This document shows, piece after piece, positions 52,701 through 61,077 of a stretch of DNA of 64,000 nucleotides. The number at the start of each line of letters is the position of its first letter. The first letter of the stretch is position 1. Source of the stretch: Owenia fusiformis (taxonomy: Eukaryota; Annelida; Polychaeta; Sabellida; Oweniidae); assembly GCA_903813345.2 (NCBI GenBank), contig CAIIXF020000005.1, positions 41,021,394 to 41,085,393 on the forward strand. Direction: 5' to 3'. The translations under genes and the position numbers were made by a program. The notes below the pieces were generated by a model. That model saw only the letters and a program-made list of their open reading frames with translations. It was not told where the DNA came from and did no database searches.

Positions 52701-54478
52701 TTCAATATATGCACAAGTTTATTGACAAACATGAATAGCTGTATTCCTACATGCTCAAAACCAACCATAAATATTAACTTTTCCACAATAGGCACTATTT
52801 AATATTTGAACACATGCTTCGTTTAATCCAAATTTAACCAATTTAAATATCCTTTAAGATCTGTAGATCATCAAATAGTATTTTACCCAGATTTTACCAA
52901 TTCCCAAATAGATAAATTCAAGGCAGGATTGTGAGAAAATAAGGAAAATGGGAAATATGGCACAACTGAAGGTAAAACTAACATTAGTATAAGTTTTACT
53001 TGGGTCTTTTACAAGGGTATGATAAGACCAAGTAGCACTTATAAACTAAACCATAGCATGGAATGATAAGTGAGGTCAAGATATCTATGAAAAAATCCAA
53101 CGCACAACACACATCCAACTCACAACCTATAAAACTCATATTAACAGTGACATATTAAATAAATATTTGAGTCTCTTTTATACAGTTCTGTCCCGTCCAT
53201 TTTCATTAAATGCAAGGGTAGGTCATTCTGTTGGTTCCTCTAGCCTTGGGGGATTAAAAAGCCAATCTATCACATCTGCCTAGCAGATACTCACAGGAAG
53301 AAAAATATACTTTGCTGCATAGATGTATGTAATGTTCACCTTTGTTGTTTACCTTATGGACTTCTATATACCATAGGTCAACTTTGTAGAACATTTGTGG
53401 CATCTGAAATAGTCTCCGAGTTTTCTCTTTCTACGCATACAGGCAGACCATGATTCAAAGACTCATATGTAAGTAAATGTATCTCTGGGACAAAGGCTCT
53501 AGATAGATCATAAGTTGAAAATATGATTTCTAAGGAATCTATCAAATGGAAATACTCGTAGGACGTAGATAGAAAGTTTGTTTGATGCAAGAATACTGCC
53601 TTCCTCAAAGCCTGAACAAAACAAGGAATGGTAAAGTGTAACAACAAGAATTTAAATTTCATCTTTGGAAAATATTGGAATGAATTGTATCAAAAAATAT
53701 CACGGCATTGAACTTTGTTGATATAACCTCCTCTGGACTCTTTGGTTATCCTCTGGACTCTTCAGTACAGTGCTTTGTTTATGAAAAGAGAACTACTTTA
53801 CTTCTGAATGTTCAATTATATGCACTTCCCTCCTCTGTAATTGTAAAGATGTTGAACTACATGGATTTTGCATCAAGCAGATATTTCTCTTCTGATCTTA
53901 CATGCGGATCAATAAAACAAACATACATTCCTCAATAAGGAAAAACCATCTTCTCTAAAATGCACCATTATTCAAAACTATATGATTATCACATACATCT
54001 TTATGTTAATATGAAAAATATGTTTTTAATGATGTCCAATGCAGTAAGATAACATTAACCGATTTTAAAGTGCACATCCTTGTCTAAAACATAACATCTA
54101 ATATTTGTTCAGATCTTATATTCATAGTTCCAATGATCAATAGTTCACACTGCACTCAAAGAAAAGAATCAAGATTATAATATCAGTTTTTGAATATCTG
54201 CTGATTAAGAAATAATATTAAAGCAAGATTCGTAGGTAAGAAACATATACTTACAGTTGTAAGACACGGTCTTCTGCCAAGTTCTCAGGATATATTTGTT
54301 CAACACTTGTGATCGGCACTGTATTTTTACAGACCACTTTCTTGCCATTTGCCCCACTTTTATCATCTTCCTTTAAGCTATGTCCGCGTAATGATATACA
54401 TGTGCAACCAGCCGGACAACTGGCAACTGGTTGCCATAGCAACAAAAATATCCAAATGAATAACCCACTTTTTACCAT
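14545..54478 (-). CDS. ADGRA: Adhesion G protein-coupled receptor subfamily A (ADGRA2/ADGRA3-like), complete, 17 exons
   Basis: This is a plasma-membrane adhesion GPCR of the GPR124/GPR125 group. In vertebrates ADGRA2 acts with RECK as a Wnt7 coreceptor and ADGRA3 binds Dishevelled and planar-polarity partners; that role here is inferred. Seventeen exons join in phase to 1,610 aa. Domains: signal peptide 1-20; LRRNT to 74; four LRRs (75-170), one per 72-nt exon; LRRCT to 225; Ig domain about 226-330; hormone-receptor domain about 331-400; GAIN with GPS HLS at 705-707; TM1 about 732-757, TM5 892-910, TM6 971-993, TM7 1005-1028; then a tail of about 580 residues ending ETSV, a class I PDZ ligand (human family members end ETTV). 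Diagnostic matches to ADGRA3 include [40 protein letters not shown] and [10 protein letters not shown]. The start ATG has A at -3 and G at +4. Confidence 0.96.
16739..17085 (-). other. ADGRA intron 16
   Basis: 347 bases with a 28-bp direct duplication at 16874-16928 (core AATATTCATTCATCAATC); nothing else. Confidence 0.85.
17086..17265 (-). CDS. ADGRA: ADGRA exon 16: intracellular loop 2 and TM4
   Basis: 180 nt, phase 2 to 2. It encodes [20 protein letters not shown] (a proline-rich loop as in ADGRA3, which has DEPPPPPRP), then TM4 [20 protein letters not shown]. Donor GTAAGT. Confidence 0.95.
17266..17586 (-). other. ADGRA intron 15
   Basis: 321 bases; no feature seen. Confidence 0.85.
17587..17772 (-). 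CDS. ADGRA: ADGRA exon 15: TM2 and TM3
   Basis: 186 nt, phase 2 to 2. TM2 is [22 protein letters not shown]3 is [18 protein letters not shown], with the conserved TM3 cysteine. Donor GTAAGT. Confidence 0.94.
17773..18103 (-). other. ADGRA intron 14
   Basis: 331 bases; no feature seen. Confidence 0.85.
18104..18237 (-). CDS. ADGRA: ADGRA exon 14: TM1
   Basis: 134 nt, phase 0 to 2. After [18 protein letters not shown] it encodes [20 protein letters not shown], the first membrane helix. Donor GTCAGT. Confidence 0.93.
18238..19154 (-). other. ADGRA intron 13
   Basis: 917 bases, mainly the foldback MITE; the rest shows nothing. Confidence 0.8.
18403..19008. mobile_element. Foldback MITE with TA duplication, 606 bp, in ADGRA intron 13
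   Basis: The termini AAGGAATATTCCTTGCCA and the near complement TGGCAAGGACTATTCCTT are flanked by TA (18401-18402, 19009-19010). Arms of about 200 bases are imperfect inverted repeats (GATGTCATCGACTCTCAACT against AGTTGATGACATC). No transposase. It fills two thirds of intron 13. Confidence 0.8.
19155..19258 (-). CDS. ADGRA: ADGRA exon 13: GPS motif
   Basis: 104 nt, phase 1 to 0, encoding [19 protein letters not shown], then [12 protein letters not shown]. The conserved GPS cysteines and tryptophan are present, and the tripeptide HLS fits the autoproteolysis consensus (H-L-S/T). The segment after the predicted cut, SNLALLK, would be the tethered agonist. Confidence 0.93.
19259..19623 (-). other. 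ADGRA intron 12
   Basis: 365 bases with an imperfect hairpin (TATTCCATCC near 19370 against GGATGGAATA near 19472). No coding. Confidence 0.7.
19624..19719 (-). CDS. ADGRA: ADGRA exon 12: GAIN-B
   Basis: 96 nt, phase 1 to 1, encoding [20 protein letters not shown] and AAYWDFKAR. The AAYWDF block matches AARWDF of human ADGRA3. The donor is GTATTT. Confidence 0.9.
19720..20635 (-). other. ADGRA intron 11 with palindromic repeats
   Basis: About 19,905-20,060 is rich in GTATAC/GATATAC words in both orientations. 20,235-20,385 is an imperfect palindrome (ATAATGGTTC against GAACCATTAT; ATACTCTTGTGAGAATATA against its complement). Together they look like one or two MITEs, and no gene is seen. Confidence 0.65.
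20235..20385. mobile_element. Palindromic MITE-like element
   Basis: The outer arms ATATAATGGTTCATTCTG and its near complement are followed inward by AGTATAAAA/TTTTATACT and CACTCGTTCGC-type palindromes. Its architecture resembles 2778-3018. Confidence 0.6.
20636..20825 (-). CDS. ADGRA: ADGRA exon 11: GAIN-B
   Basis: 190 nt, encoding [20 protein letters not shown] through [17 protein letters not shown], matching the ADGRA3 segment IPSSVF...YKLQFVVFRNGKLFP. Two in-phase donors lie nine bases apart: I chose GTAAGTAT (20635) over the weaker GTAAAA (20644). Confidence 0.85.
20826..21455 (-). other. ADGRA intron 10
   Basis: Contains an inverted repeat (21013-21234; CTTATCCTATGCCAAGTAGA against its near complement around an A-rich loop). 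A second palindromic patch at 21,240-21,340 has GATATGCATATC. Confidence 0.7.
21013..21234. mobile_element. MITE-like inverted repeat
   Basis: The arms of about 27 bp (TATCCTATGCCAAGTAGAGT and the complement of ACTCTACTTGGTATAGGATA) enclose 170 bases, including an A-rich GAAAAATTGAAAA tract. The flanks do not show a clear duplication. Confidence 0.6.
21456..21711 (-). CDS. ADGRA: ADGRA exon 10: GAIN domain
   Basis: 256 nt, phase 2 to 0, from [20 protein letters not shown] through [20 protein letters not shown] to LIKME. IALE...DRFGG...C is a typical GAIN-B strand pattern. The donor is GAG|GTAAGA. Confidence 0.92.
21968..22062 (-). CDS. ADGRA: ADGRA exon 9: GAIN domain
   Basis: 95 nt, phase 0 to 2, encoding [20 protein letters not shown] through HQACQ. 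It corresponds to the MVDIASNIM/ADERVLWLAQ region of ADGRA3. The donor is GTAAGAC. Confidence 0.9.
22063..22547 (-). other. ADGRA intron 8 with 20-bp array
   Basis: 485 bases, roughly 200 of them a 20-bp minisatellite; nothing else seen. Confidence 0.85.
22095..22290. repeat. Minisatellite, 20 bp x about 10
   Basis: Repeats of CATCACAATACACCTTGATG with small changes, starting about 33 bases from exon 9 but not crossing the splice site. Confidence 0.95.
22548..22700 (-). CDS. ADGRA: ADGRA exon 8: GAIN domain part A
   Basis: 153 nt, phase 0-0, encoding [20 protein letters not shown] onward to LALKQE. It aligns by position and helical pattern with the GAIN-A helices of ADGRA3. The donor is GAG|GTGGGT. 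Confidence 0.9.
22694..22945. repeat. Tandem array, 32 bp x 8, spanning ADGRA exon 8 acceptor
   Basis: On the minus strand the unit is ATGTCACTATTACACTAAAT plus TTGATATTTCAG. It joins the first six bases of exon 8 (ATGTCA) to the preceding intron. The true acceptor is at 22700/22701; copies with intact AG start 'exons' at 22732, 22764, 22796 and 22828. In the three distal copies (22860, 22892, 22924 region) AG has changed to AT. Confidence 0.92.
22701..23348 (-). other. ADGRA intron 7 with 32-bp array
   Basis: The exon-8-proximal half is the 32-bp tandem array. The other half shows an imperfect direct repeat (GATTAAAAACATATCAGGCA at about 23042 and GATTAAAAATGTATCATACA at about 23192). Confidence 0.85.
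23349..23917 (-). CDS. ADGRA: ADGRA exon 7: Ig and hormone-receptor domains
   Basis: The largest extracellular exon (569 nt). It starts [20 protein letters not shown], the ADGRA-specific LRRCT-Ig linker. The Ig fold has Cys...W...HTGIWEC (second Ig cysteine preceded by GxWxC). The hormone-receptor domain follows (FCPAV ... FMWPKSVSG ... [13 protein letters not shown]). It ends at M|GTAACT, phase 0. Confidence 0.95.
23918..24952 (-). other. ADGRA intron 6
   Basis: 1.0 kb; no recognisable feature. Confidence 0.8.
24953..25116 (-). CDS. ADGRA: ADGRA exon 6: LRR C-terminal cap
   Basis: A 164-nt exon encoding [19 protein letters not shown], the typical LRRCT start with CDCNLQW, continuing to KLHC. 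It ends with A of a codon at GTAAGT. Phases fit exons 5 and 7. Confidence 0.93.
25117..26141 (-). other. ADGRA intron 5
   Basis: 1.0 kb of AT-rich DNA; I see no gene or repeat in it. Confidence 0.8.
26142..26213 (-). CDS. ADGRA: ADGRA exon 5: LRR4
   Basis: A 72-nt phase 2-2 exon encoding [18 protein letters not shown]; acceptor TTTCCAG, donor GTAAGT. Confidence 0.93.
26214..26605 (-). other. ADGRA intron 4
   Basis: 392 bases, AT-rich; nothing recognisable. The plus-strand ORF that crosses exon 5 into this intron is a shadow. Confidence 0.85.
26606..26677 (-). CDS. ADGRA: ADGRA exon 4: LRR3
   Basis: A 72-nt phase 2-2 exon encoding [18 protein letters not shown]; acceptor CTTTCAG, donor GTGAGT. 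Confidence 0.93.
26678..33536 (-). other. ADGRA intron 3 (6.9 kb)
   Basis: It contains a repeat-like segment starting TACCGGATTTTCTCGC at about 26773 and a Harbinger-type MITE at 27412-27825. It also has a segment near 29,900-30,010 with AGGTGTTCCACTT words. From 28 to 33.5 kb I see nothing else beyond AT-rich DNA. Confidence 0.7.
27412..27825. mobile_element. PIF/Harbinger-like MITE, 414 bp
   Basis: The termini are GGGGAGGCATCAAAAG and its complement, flanked by 3-bp TAA duplications (27409-27411, 27826-27828). The inverted arms extend about 60-80 bases (GATAGGAAACTAAATAAATC against its complement). Poly-C tracts sit inside each arm. No transposase. The minus-strand ORFs here are arm shadows. 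Confidence 0.85.
33537..33608 (-). CDS. ADGRA: ADGRA exon 3: LRR2
   Basis: A 72-nt phase 2-2 exon encoding [18 protein letters not shown]; acceptor TTTCCAG, donor GTAAGTTT. Confidence 0.93.
34160..34332. repeat. Dispersed repeat related to 60608-60814
   Basis: It shares TTATTTCAAAATCATGCAGT, TCAAGTGATTTTGGCCATA and the end GGCAAATC.TGGCTA with the better-preserved copy at 60608-60814. C-rich stretches mark the left end. Confidence 0.7.
34993..35130 (+). other. Exon-like Cys-rich ORF inside the TIR element
   Basis: ATG in a strong context (A at -3, G at +4) opens 43 codons starting [20 protein letters not shown], with four cysteines within seven residues and then a basic stretch. A GAG|GTAATA donor-like site follows at 35122, with a stop two codons beyond. 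It looks like a first exon (zinc-ribbon-like start) of a transposon-encoded or captured gene. I do not recognise the family, and expression is unknown. Confidence 0.35.
35110..35700. repeat. Degenerate GATATTGGG minisatellite
   Basis: Dozens of imperfect repeats of GATATTGGG, ATATTTGGGT and TTGCTATC words occur in variable order, confined to the TIR element. Confidence 0.8.
37021..37127. repeat. Minisatellite, about 22 bp x 5
   Basis: Repeats of AAGGGTAGGTGCAACGTTGC with minor changes; each unit contains a CAACGTTG palindrome. Confidence 0.85.
37990..38092. repeat. GGCC-rich palindromic patch
   Basis: Alternating GGCCC/GGGCC words in both orientations around poly-T tracts give a GC-rich hairpin patch within AT-rich intron DNA. 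Probably a MITE remnant. Confidence 0.45.
40632..41099. mobile_element. Mariner-type MITE, copy 1 (468 bp)
   Basis: The termini are GGGACAATTCCACAGAT and (as complement) GGGATAACTCCACAGAT, flanked by TA at 40630-40631 and 41100-41101. There is no coding capacity. By eye it is identical over its full length to 41961-42428. Confidence 0.85.
41961..42428. mobile_element. Mariner-type MITE, copy 2 (468 bp)
   Basis: Same orientation and, by eye, same sequence as 40632-41099. TA precedes it at 41959-41960; on the right there is an extra C before TA. The 861 bases between the copies hold only a random-looking ORF (41644-41958). Confidence 0.85.
42945..43390. repeat. Minisatellite, 25 bp x about 17
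   Basis: Units of ACTCACTTTAGACAGGTTTA plus CTTGT, with variants containing CCCTAT and AAACAG, recur every 25 bases. It lies inside ADGRA intron 2 far from exons. Confidence 0.95.
47288..47359 (-). CDS. ADGRA: ADGRA exon 2: LRR1
   Basis: A 72-nt phase 2-2 exon encoding [18 protein letters not shown] and the start of the next repeat. It is flanked by TTTGCAG and GTAAGTC. Confidence 0.93.
47360..54254 (-). other. ADGRA intron 1 (6.9 kb)
   Basis: No coding exon is supported. A segment at about 47,760-47,935 is rich in GTGTTCACTA-type words and resembles parts of intron 2 near 42,765-42,900, so it is probably a dispersed repeat. The remainder shows nothing I can name. Confidence 0.7.
54255..54478 (-). 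CDS. ADGRA: ADGRA exon 1: signal peptide and LRRNT
   Basis: The start is [20 protein letters not shown], a clear signal peptide, then the LRR N-terminal cap with CPAGCTC. The donor is GTAAGTAT after CT of a Leu codon (phase 2). A good acceptor (CTTTTCCAG) at 54810-54818 on the minus strand suggests that the 5' UTR of this exon begins at 54809 and that one or more untranslated exons lie upstream. Confidence 0.93.
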
Positions 54479-57400
54479 TTTGGTAGTAGATCAGAATTCG
54501 CCATTCCTTTCCGTGCTATTGATGTAAATCCAATATATTCTTTCAGCTGCTTTCGTATATTATAGATCTTCTGGTAAGGAAGCAATTGTACCAATGCACA
54601 ATTAACTATTCCAGGATTGGAATTTCATAAAGACATATTTATATCGAGAATGTTAAGAGATTACATCATTGATAAAGTGTCTATTTCCCCAATGACAATT
54701 CATAGATGAGATCTTGAAAATCCATTGGCGTTTCCAATATAATAGGCATCCTAGGCTGATGTATGGATAGATATATCAGTCCTGCTAGTAGCTCCTTACA
54801 AATTAGTATCTGGAAAAGATAAAACATCATGTTAACATAATTTTAAGTATAAAAATATAAATTAAGAGGCATTTGAAAAACAATTCAGGATCGTGGGTAC
54901 GATGCTCATGGGTTCAGATATCAGTGATGCGTTTATATCAATATGGAATACCGTATAACTTTCGCAACTGAGCTATTTTCTTCCAACTTTACAGGAAGGA
55001 TCTAGGAAAACTTAAATATTCCCCGCAATATGGGACTTCAATCTATAGATCTGTTATAACATTTTTATGCATGTATTCTATATTTCTTAACCTGAACGAA
55101 ATGTACTCAGGTCAGATCTTTAGGCTGAATCGAGGAATTCAAACAAAAGACACTGAATGGATATAGAGTTGCCACTTCCCATTGATTTTATTCTTAGTGC
55201 TGTTTCTCCCCAGGATCTTTTCCCAAATGTGTGAAATTTGACTGTCTAAGCAAGGGAAAACTGAGACATTGTTAAGTATAATGCAGTTCTGCCTAGATTT
55301 CAAAATATGCAAACTTTCTAGGATTTTTCCTGTCCTGAGTGTCAATGGTCTCTTATTAATAAAGATGCAAAATCACATTATTCTAAATGGTAGATGCAGG
55401 TGCCTCTGGCTTAATGCAGGAGAGAAAACTGCACTAAACCACCTTGTATTAACTGAAGTTATGAATACAATGACAGGTGAACACTCTAGGCAAAACTTCC
55501 CAGCTTACACAATACAAGATGGTGGGCATATAGCACCAATACACAACCATATGATGATGAAATCCCAATGAACAGTCAGCATGTAATATGTCCATGTACA
55601 TGTATGTAAGGTGTTATTAGTTATATAATCATTCCTTTGATTTGTGAGATAATTAACCTGCTAGTAATTAATTTAAAGTTATGTTAATGATTGATGTAGA
55701 TGTACTTATTGTGTTGCTCTTATAAACATATGTTTTCAACTTAAAAAATAACCTTTCCAATGAATTGACAAGAAAATTGCTTTTCATTGATTGGACTTTT
55801 GAAAAGCTTTTGATCATGTTGCCAACTGATTTAGAGTCAAATTGGTGGTAAAATAATTACATGAGAGATTATGTTCAAATCACATAAGTTATGGGAAATC
55901 AACATCTTTGTAGCCTAGGCTGTTTGCCATATGAATTGGTCCAATGTAGAAAATCAAGCCTTTGGTTCTGCTTCATAGATGATGTTTATATTTTATTTAT
56001 CTGACCTTTCTGATCATAATACTTTGAGGTCCTCTGAAATTCAGTTTAAGTGTCTCACTAAGTATTTGAAATAGATGAGACACCCTCTGCAAGTGGTATT
56101 AATCATCGCATTTCCAAAACGTGTGCCAGTAAACTGAAAGGACATTATACACCTAAGAATGCAGGGATCGTTAGAAAGAGTCTGGAGCCCTGCACCTTAC
56201 CATACAAGCAAAATATTATTACAAATAATTTTTTATTCAAAATGTTTTCATATATTTGTTATTTGCTTAATGTCAAGGTGTAAAAATTGACATGTTCAAG
56301 TTGTATGAACCGTTGGAATTTAACACTAAGTAAAGTCCTCTAGCGAACACTACTCACAATCCATCGAACAAATACAGTATTTATTGAAGTTATATACACT
56401 GACTTTTCAACCTAAGCCCTATTGGCCCATGCCATATCCAAATAAAACTGAATATGGCTTCCCTTTTTAAGGTTTTAACACCTTCATTAAATTACAGTAA
56501 CCAGGTTAGGAAATTGTAGATAAATAAAACAAATACATCCGTGGTTATTGGTACTTATTTCAACAATGGAACTGACAGTCTTGTTAATATAATATTGAAA
56601 TAGAAGCAGTAAAAAGAGAGCATGCCTCATTGACAGCATGCCTTATTTGAAATGCATAATGATATTGACATTTTGACAGATAATTCATAACCTTTTCATT
56701 ATTTGAATCAGTTATAGGGAACATAATTTATAGGTATATCTTTTGCTATATTGGTAGATATCTAATCTTTTATAAACTGTATATTAGAAATATTGCAGGT
56801 TATGTTGTCACATCAGAATGACTCAATTTTATTTTTTTAATTAAATTCTCCCATATTCCACATCTATGATATAGTAATGTTGATTGGTATCTAATTTACA
56901 TTAAAACAAGGAAACAGCTGTTTCACAGGTTGTTTGTGAAAAAATCGCAGAGATTAGTGACACTTCCTCCCCCTTCGCTTATACTTCAAATTCCATAATA
57001 CTTTGGAATCAATTATTTTACACTTGTAAACTTTAGCCCCTATACTAGGTAAAGGCATGTACAAATTCAGAATATAAAGGCATATACTGGTAGATATAGA
57101 TTCTTCTGTAAACTTAGTTGACATATGTTCTAATGGTTCTTAGTAACTTAATGATAGGTTGCCTAGTTGAGAATCAACCTGTTATCGTTGAACATAACAA
57201 ACGATGTAATAACAAATAAGATCAAAGATTCCACCTTGTAGCTTCACCATGTAATCAAAAGCTTGAGATATTCTTCTTAAAATGATAGTATTTGATATAA
57301 GACAAGGTGATACAACCAACAGTATGTGAATAAAGGCTCAAAATAATGATGAACCAGGTGATACATTTGTTGACAAGTGTTAAACTTAATAAATAAAGTG

Positions 57401-59932
57401 TTTGTTGTTGATTTTGGTCAATAATCACTTATGTCAATATGAACTTTGTATCAAGAGCTGAAAATTTGGGGACAAGGGCTTTAGAGAGTTAGAGCATGTA
57501 AAACTAACTTGGTCAATAAATTCAAAAAGATAAAATCCTCAAGATGAATGAACTGGATGACTCTAAAAAAACAGCATTCACATCTTGTGTTATCTTGATT
57601 GTGAATATTGGACAATAAAATCGAAGCTTCGTTTTCTGATTTTGTGGTACCCTTTCATGTCATCATGTGTCGTATGTGGTGTTTTTGAGATTGTATTGAA
57701 ATCACACTTGGCACTTCTTTACAAATATGACCACCTTCACCTGATGCATTGTGTTCAAAACGCAGATTTTCCAACAAGCATATGATTCTTACAGATTAAC
57801 TTTCAAAAATAAACATATTGAATAATAGCATCAACAACGTTTTTTGTTAATCCTTTCATTAGATGTCAAAACACATTTGCCTTTGAAAATAAATTAATTG
57901 ATACTATTATACAAATCAATGATCAAGTTGACAAGGGCGCTATTATTCATCTAACCCATAGGCCATTTTCACACTCTCATTTCAAAACCAATACATATAG
58001 TGAAAATTGTTCATTGTAATAGTACGAGTATAATCATGAAATTTTAATTAATGCCTTTGGTTATATTTTGAGGCTTATTCATGCAGATAGAGTTCTGAAG
58101 CAGAGCTGACATTGATTAATGATGAAAACATGGAAATAATTTATATCCAACAAAGGCGTTGTCTATCATATGTCTATTTCTATGCTGCTTTTTCTAACCT
58201 CAATGCTATTAATATATTACATCGCAGAAAAATATGATAAGATCTATGTGGATATTTTAACTTTCACCTGCAGAATATAAATCTCAATATTTCATGCAGT
58301 TATCACATAAGGAAACTGTTACTGCTTTACCATTCTTCACTATTTTAAAACTGTTTTGACTTCACTGGGTTCCTCAAAACAGGCTCCAAAGAACAAGAAT
58401 GGCAGGCCTATAGCCAGCATTCAATATCAGATCTATGCAATTGCCTATCAAGTATACATCTAGGTATGAGGTAGATGAGGCATGTACATCTGTAAATTTG
58501 ACAGAAAACACTTCTCATACACATTAAAAAAGATTGAAAGTGCAGCGGTTGAAACACAATTTGTAACTAGCGTCTCACTTTGATTTTTTAATTTGCATTG
58601 CATCCTGGCTAGCAATAACCTATAGAATAATGATCTCTCCCAGGACAACATTTTTGAGGTGAGCATCAATAAAGTTGTGTCATATACGCATAAAACGCAA
58701 TGGCGTACTTTCAGAATTTAAAGAAAAGTTGATTTTTTGATTGAATTGGCCCACACTTAAATATGATAAATATGGATAAAATGGTCAATATTTTACATTT
58801 TATTAACACATCTTTAGTCAGAATTTCATATTTTAAAACGCCCCAGAACGCTCCAACTGCAATCTCATTTTCAAATTCTCTTGGGGAAGAAACCCACCCC
58901 CAAACCCCCCTCAAAGTTCATTTGCTTCACTCACTCTTGACGTACACTCACAAAATACCCATGCGACGCTACACTACTGAAGATGTCTCTTTTTTGTTAC
59001 AGTCGAAAAAAAAGAATGAAAAAATCAGCTGTTTTTCCATCATTTTTTCACTAATCTATTTTTCAACAAAAATTATGATGGGACCGAGATAAATTTACAT
59101 TTACATTTTACTCTATTGCAGATGTGCAGTCTGAGGACATAACTCAATGGGTCACTTTAAAGAGATGAAAATTCCTATATCAATTGCTATAACCACATGT
59201 TATAATTACATTATAAGGGGAGGGCAATTTTCATCTTTAAAAGTTTCTGTAATGACCCCCTGGTTGTTGTTGCTGGAAATATCTGTCTCACTCAAGATTC
59301 ACATTTTGTTCACCCACATCCAATAAAACGATAAAGCGAATGGACATTGTAAGAAATTTGAAGTTAGGTTTTACGTTTAATTTCCAAAGTTTCAGTTCTA
59401 GCGTGCAATTTTAATTTTTTATTTCTGTCATTTTGATTGATTTATTTTTGCAAAAAGTGCAGTGAATCCCTTCTACTTTTGAAAGTTGATATCTCCGCAG
59501 ATTATCGTTCGATCTAAAGCAAAATCAGCGACAAGAAAAATGTATACTTACTTTTATTGTTGCTCCCTTTTAGCAGACTATGTACGATCCTAAAGCAATG
59601 TATTTATGATGAATTTCAATCGATAAAAGTTTCCAACATCCACCATTTTGCCTTTCATTCATTGATGTGACGTCACTTTGTGTTCTCGAATTTGATTGGC
59701 TAAACTTCAATTTGCAGATCGAAAAGATGAGACATCTATTGGGGGATGAATAGATTATTTCAATGCTACAAAATTCATACACACAGAAAGCTAGCTCTCT
59801 CCATGAGAATGTAAGGCTTAAAGCAAAGCAAAGGTTTTACGTATGTTGCAATTCATGTATAAGGAATACATGTAGGCTAAATGGACCATGGCAGTAAGGT
59901 ATGGACCAACATTGTTGATACATTTGACTTAA

Positions 59933-60277
59933 AATAAATACACCTCAAAAAGTACTCCAAAATTAACATTTAACGTTAAATTCAAAAATGCAAATTGGGG
60001 CTGCCAGACTTTGTACAGAAGTGTTCAAGTGACTGAAATCGAACACATGGCTTGCATATGGGAGACCATGCCAATGCGAGACACAGGATACTCGAGTTAC
60101 CTCCAAGTCTTAAATAATTCCAGCACTGATTCAATCTCTTCAGTAACCGTTTTAAAATCAGACATAACACTAGAACAATTAAAGGATTTGGGAGTTTCAT
60201 GTTTTTGTAAAATCAACACTTCTGATCAGTCTCCTTTTAATTTACTAGATAACAGTAAACTCTACCCTATTTCTTAG
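59933..60277 (+). other. Unrecognised open stretch, possible terminal exon
   Basis: Open for 345 bases in one frame, ending with TAG. From the first ATG (60047) the product would be 76 aa, starting MACIWETMPMRDTGYSSYLQ, with even amino-acid composition (six Ser/Thr clusters, LEQLKDLGVSCFCKI). I recognise no family. No upstream partner exon is evident. It may be chance. Confidence 0.2.
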
Positions 60278-60607
60278 TTTTAAGATAACATTTGATGAAA
60301 GCCTGTATTCATTTAATGGAATAATGGAGACTGACAATTAAAAAGGCATAACAAAAACTGCATTTTACTAAATAAAAAAAATTATTTCCTTTATTTACAA
60401 TTTATTGCCTATATACATGATATACAGAGATTTGTACTTTGTACATACTTTTGAAGTAGGAGTGTTGCCACAAAGTTAAATTAATAAATTTAGATCTTAT
60501 TCAACTGTTCCTGATATTTACATGTGTAGCACAAGATACTGTTCATGTATATACATCGTTGCCAATGATATCTAACGACATGTATATCAGCATTTATTTG
60601 TGTCACA

Positions 60608-60814
60608 CAGGCCCGTAGCCAGGGGGGGTTCGCAGGGTTCGGGCGAACCCCCCCCCTGGCCAAAAATTATTTCAAAATCATGCAGTTTTTCACCATTTTG
60701 AGCACTTCTCAAGTGATTTTAGCCATATTTGGGCCAAAATTGTCAAATGTGAACCCCCCCTGGAAATTTTTGAAAAATGAACCCCCCCTTGGCAAATCCT
60801 GGCTACGTGTCCTG
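60608..60814. mobile_element. Foldback repeat with GTAGCCAGG ends
   Basis: The ends CAGGCCCGTAGCCAGG and CCTGGCTACGTGTCCTG are imperfect inverted repeats. C-rich and G-rich tracts lie inside. A diverged relative is at 34160-34332. It sits 105 bases past the TUBGCP3 stop codon, so it may be transcribed as 3' UTR. Confidence 0.7.
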
Positions 60815-60918
60815 GTCACATGTAATATTTTGGCATGTAAATTAGTGTTATCCTTAAAGACCCATTCACATTTTAACACACCAAAAAGGTCATCAATATA
60901 CTGTTGATCTTCCTTATA

Positions 60919-61077
60919 TTAAAATGTTCTCTTTTTCACTTTCTGAAATGCCATTGGACTGCGTAACTTGGGTTCTTTCTCTCTATAATGTTCATTAAAG
61001 TCCAGTCTAAAACTGAGGAAACGCAGACTGACATCAGAGTGTGATTGTAGCATGACCAGGAACTGCTGAACCATGTC
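60919..61077 (-). CDS. TUBGCP3: TUBGCP3 terminal coding exon
   Basis: 159 nt including the stop, encoding [20 protein letters not shown], then [19 protein letters not shown] and a basic end. The acceptor used here (CATTTCAG) is the innermost of three in-frame copies. Confidence 0.93.
   Translation of the reverse strand, partial: DMVQQFLVMLQSHSDVSLRFLSFRLDFNEHYREKEPKLRSPMAFQKVKKRTF

Larger units (their letters stand above)
54479..60918. other. Intergenic region between ADGRA 5' end and TUBGCP3 3' end
   Basis: The part nearest 54479 is presumed ADGRA 5' UTR and promoter. 54.9-58.6 kb shows nothing recognisable. 58,850-58,960 has a C-rich repeat-like patch. 59,930-60,277 (+) is a stop-free stretch of uncertain nature. 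60,608-60,814 is a foldback repeat that may lie in the TUBGCP3 3' UTR. Confidence 0.65.

Noticed and set aside
53378-53662. 94-codon minus-strand ORF in ADGRA intron 1, open region after TTTGTTCAG
   Set aside because: It resembles an exon (acceptor-like start, mixed composition), but it is not in the ADGRA reading order, matches no family I know and has no partner exon. Exons 1 and 2 join perfectly without it.
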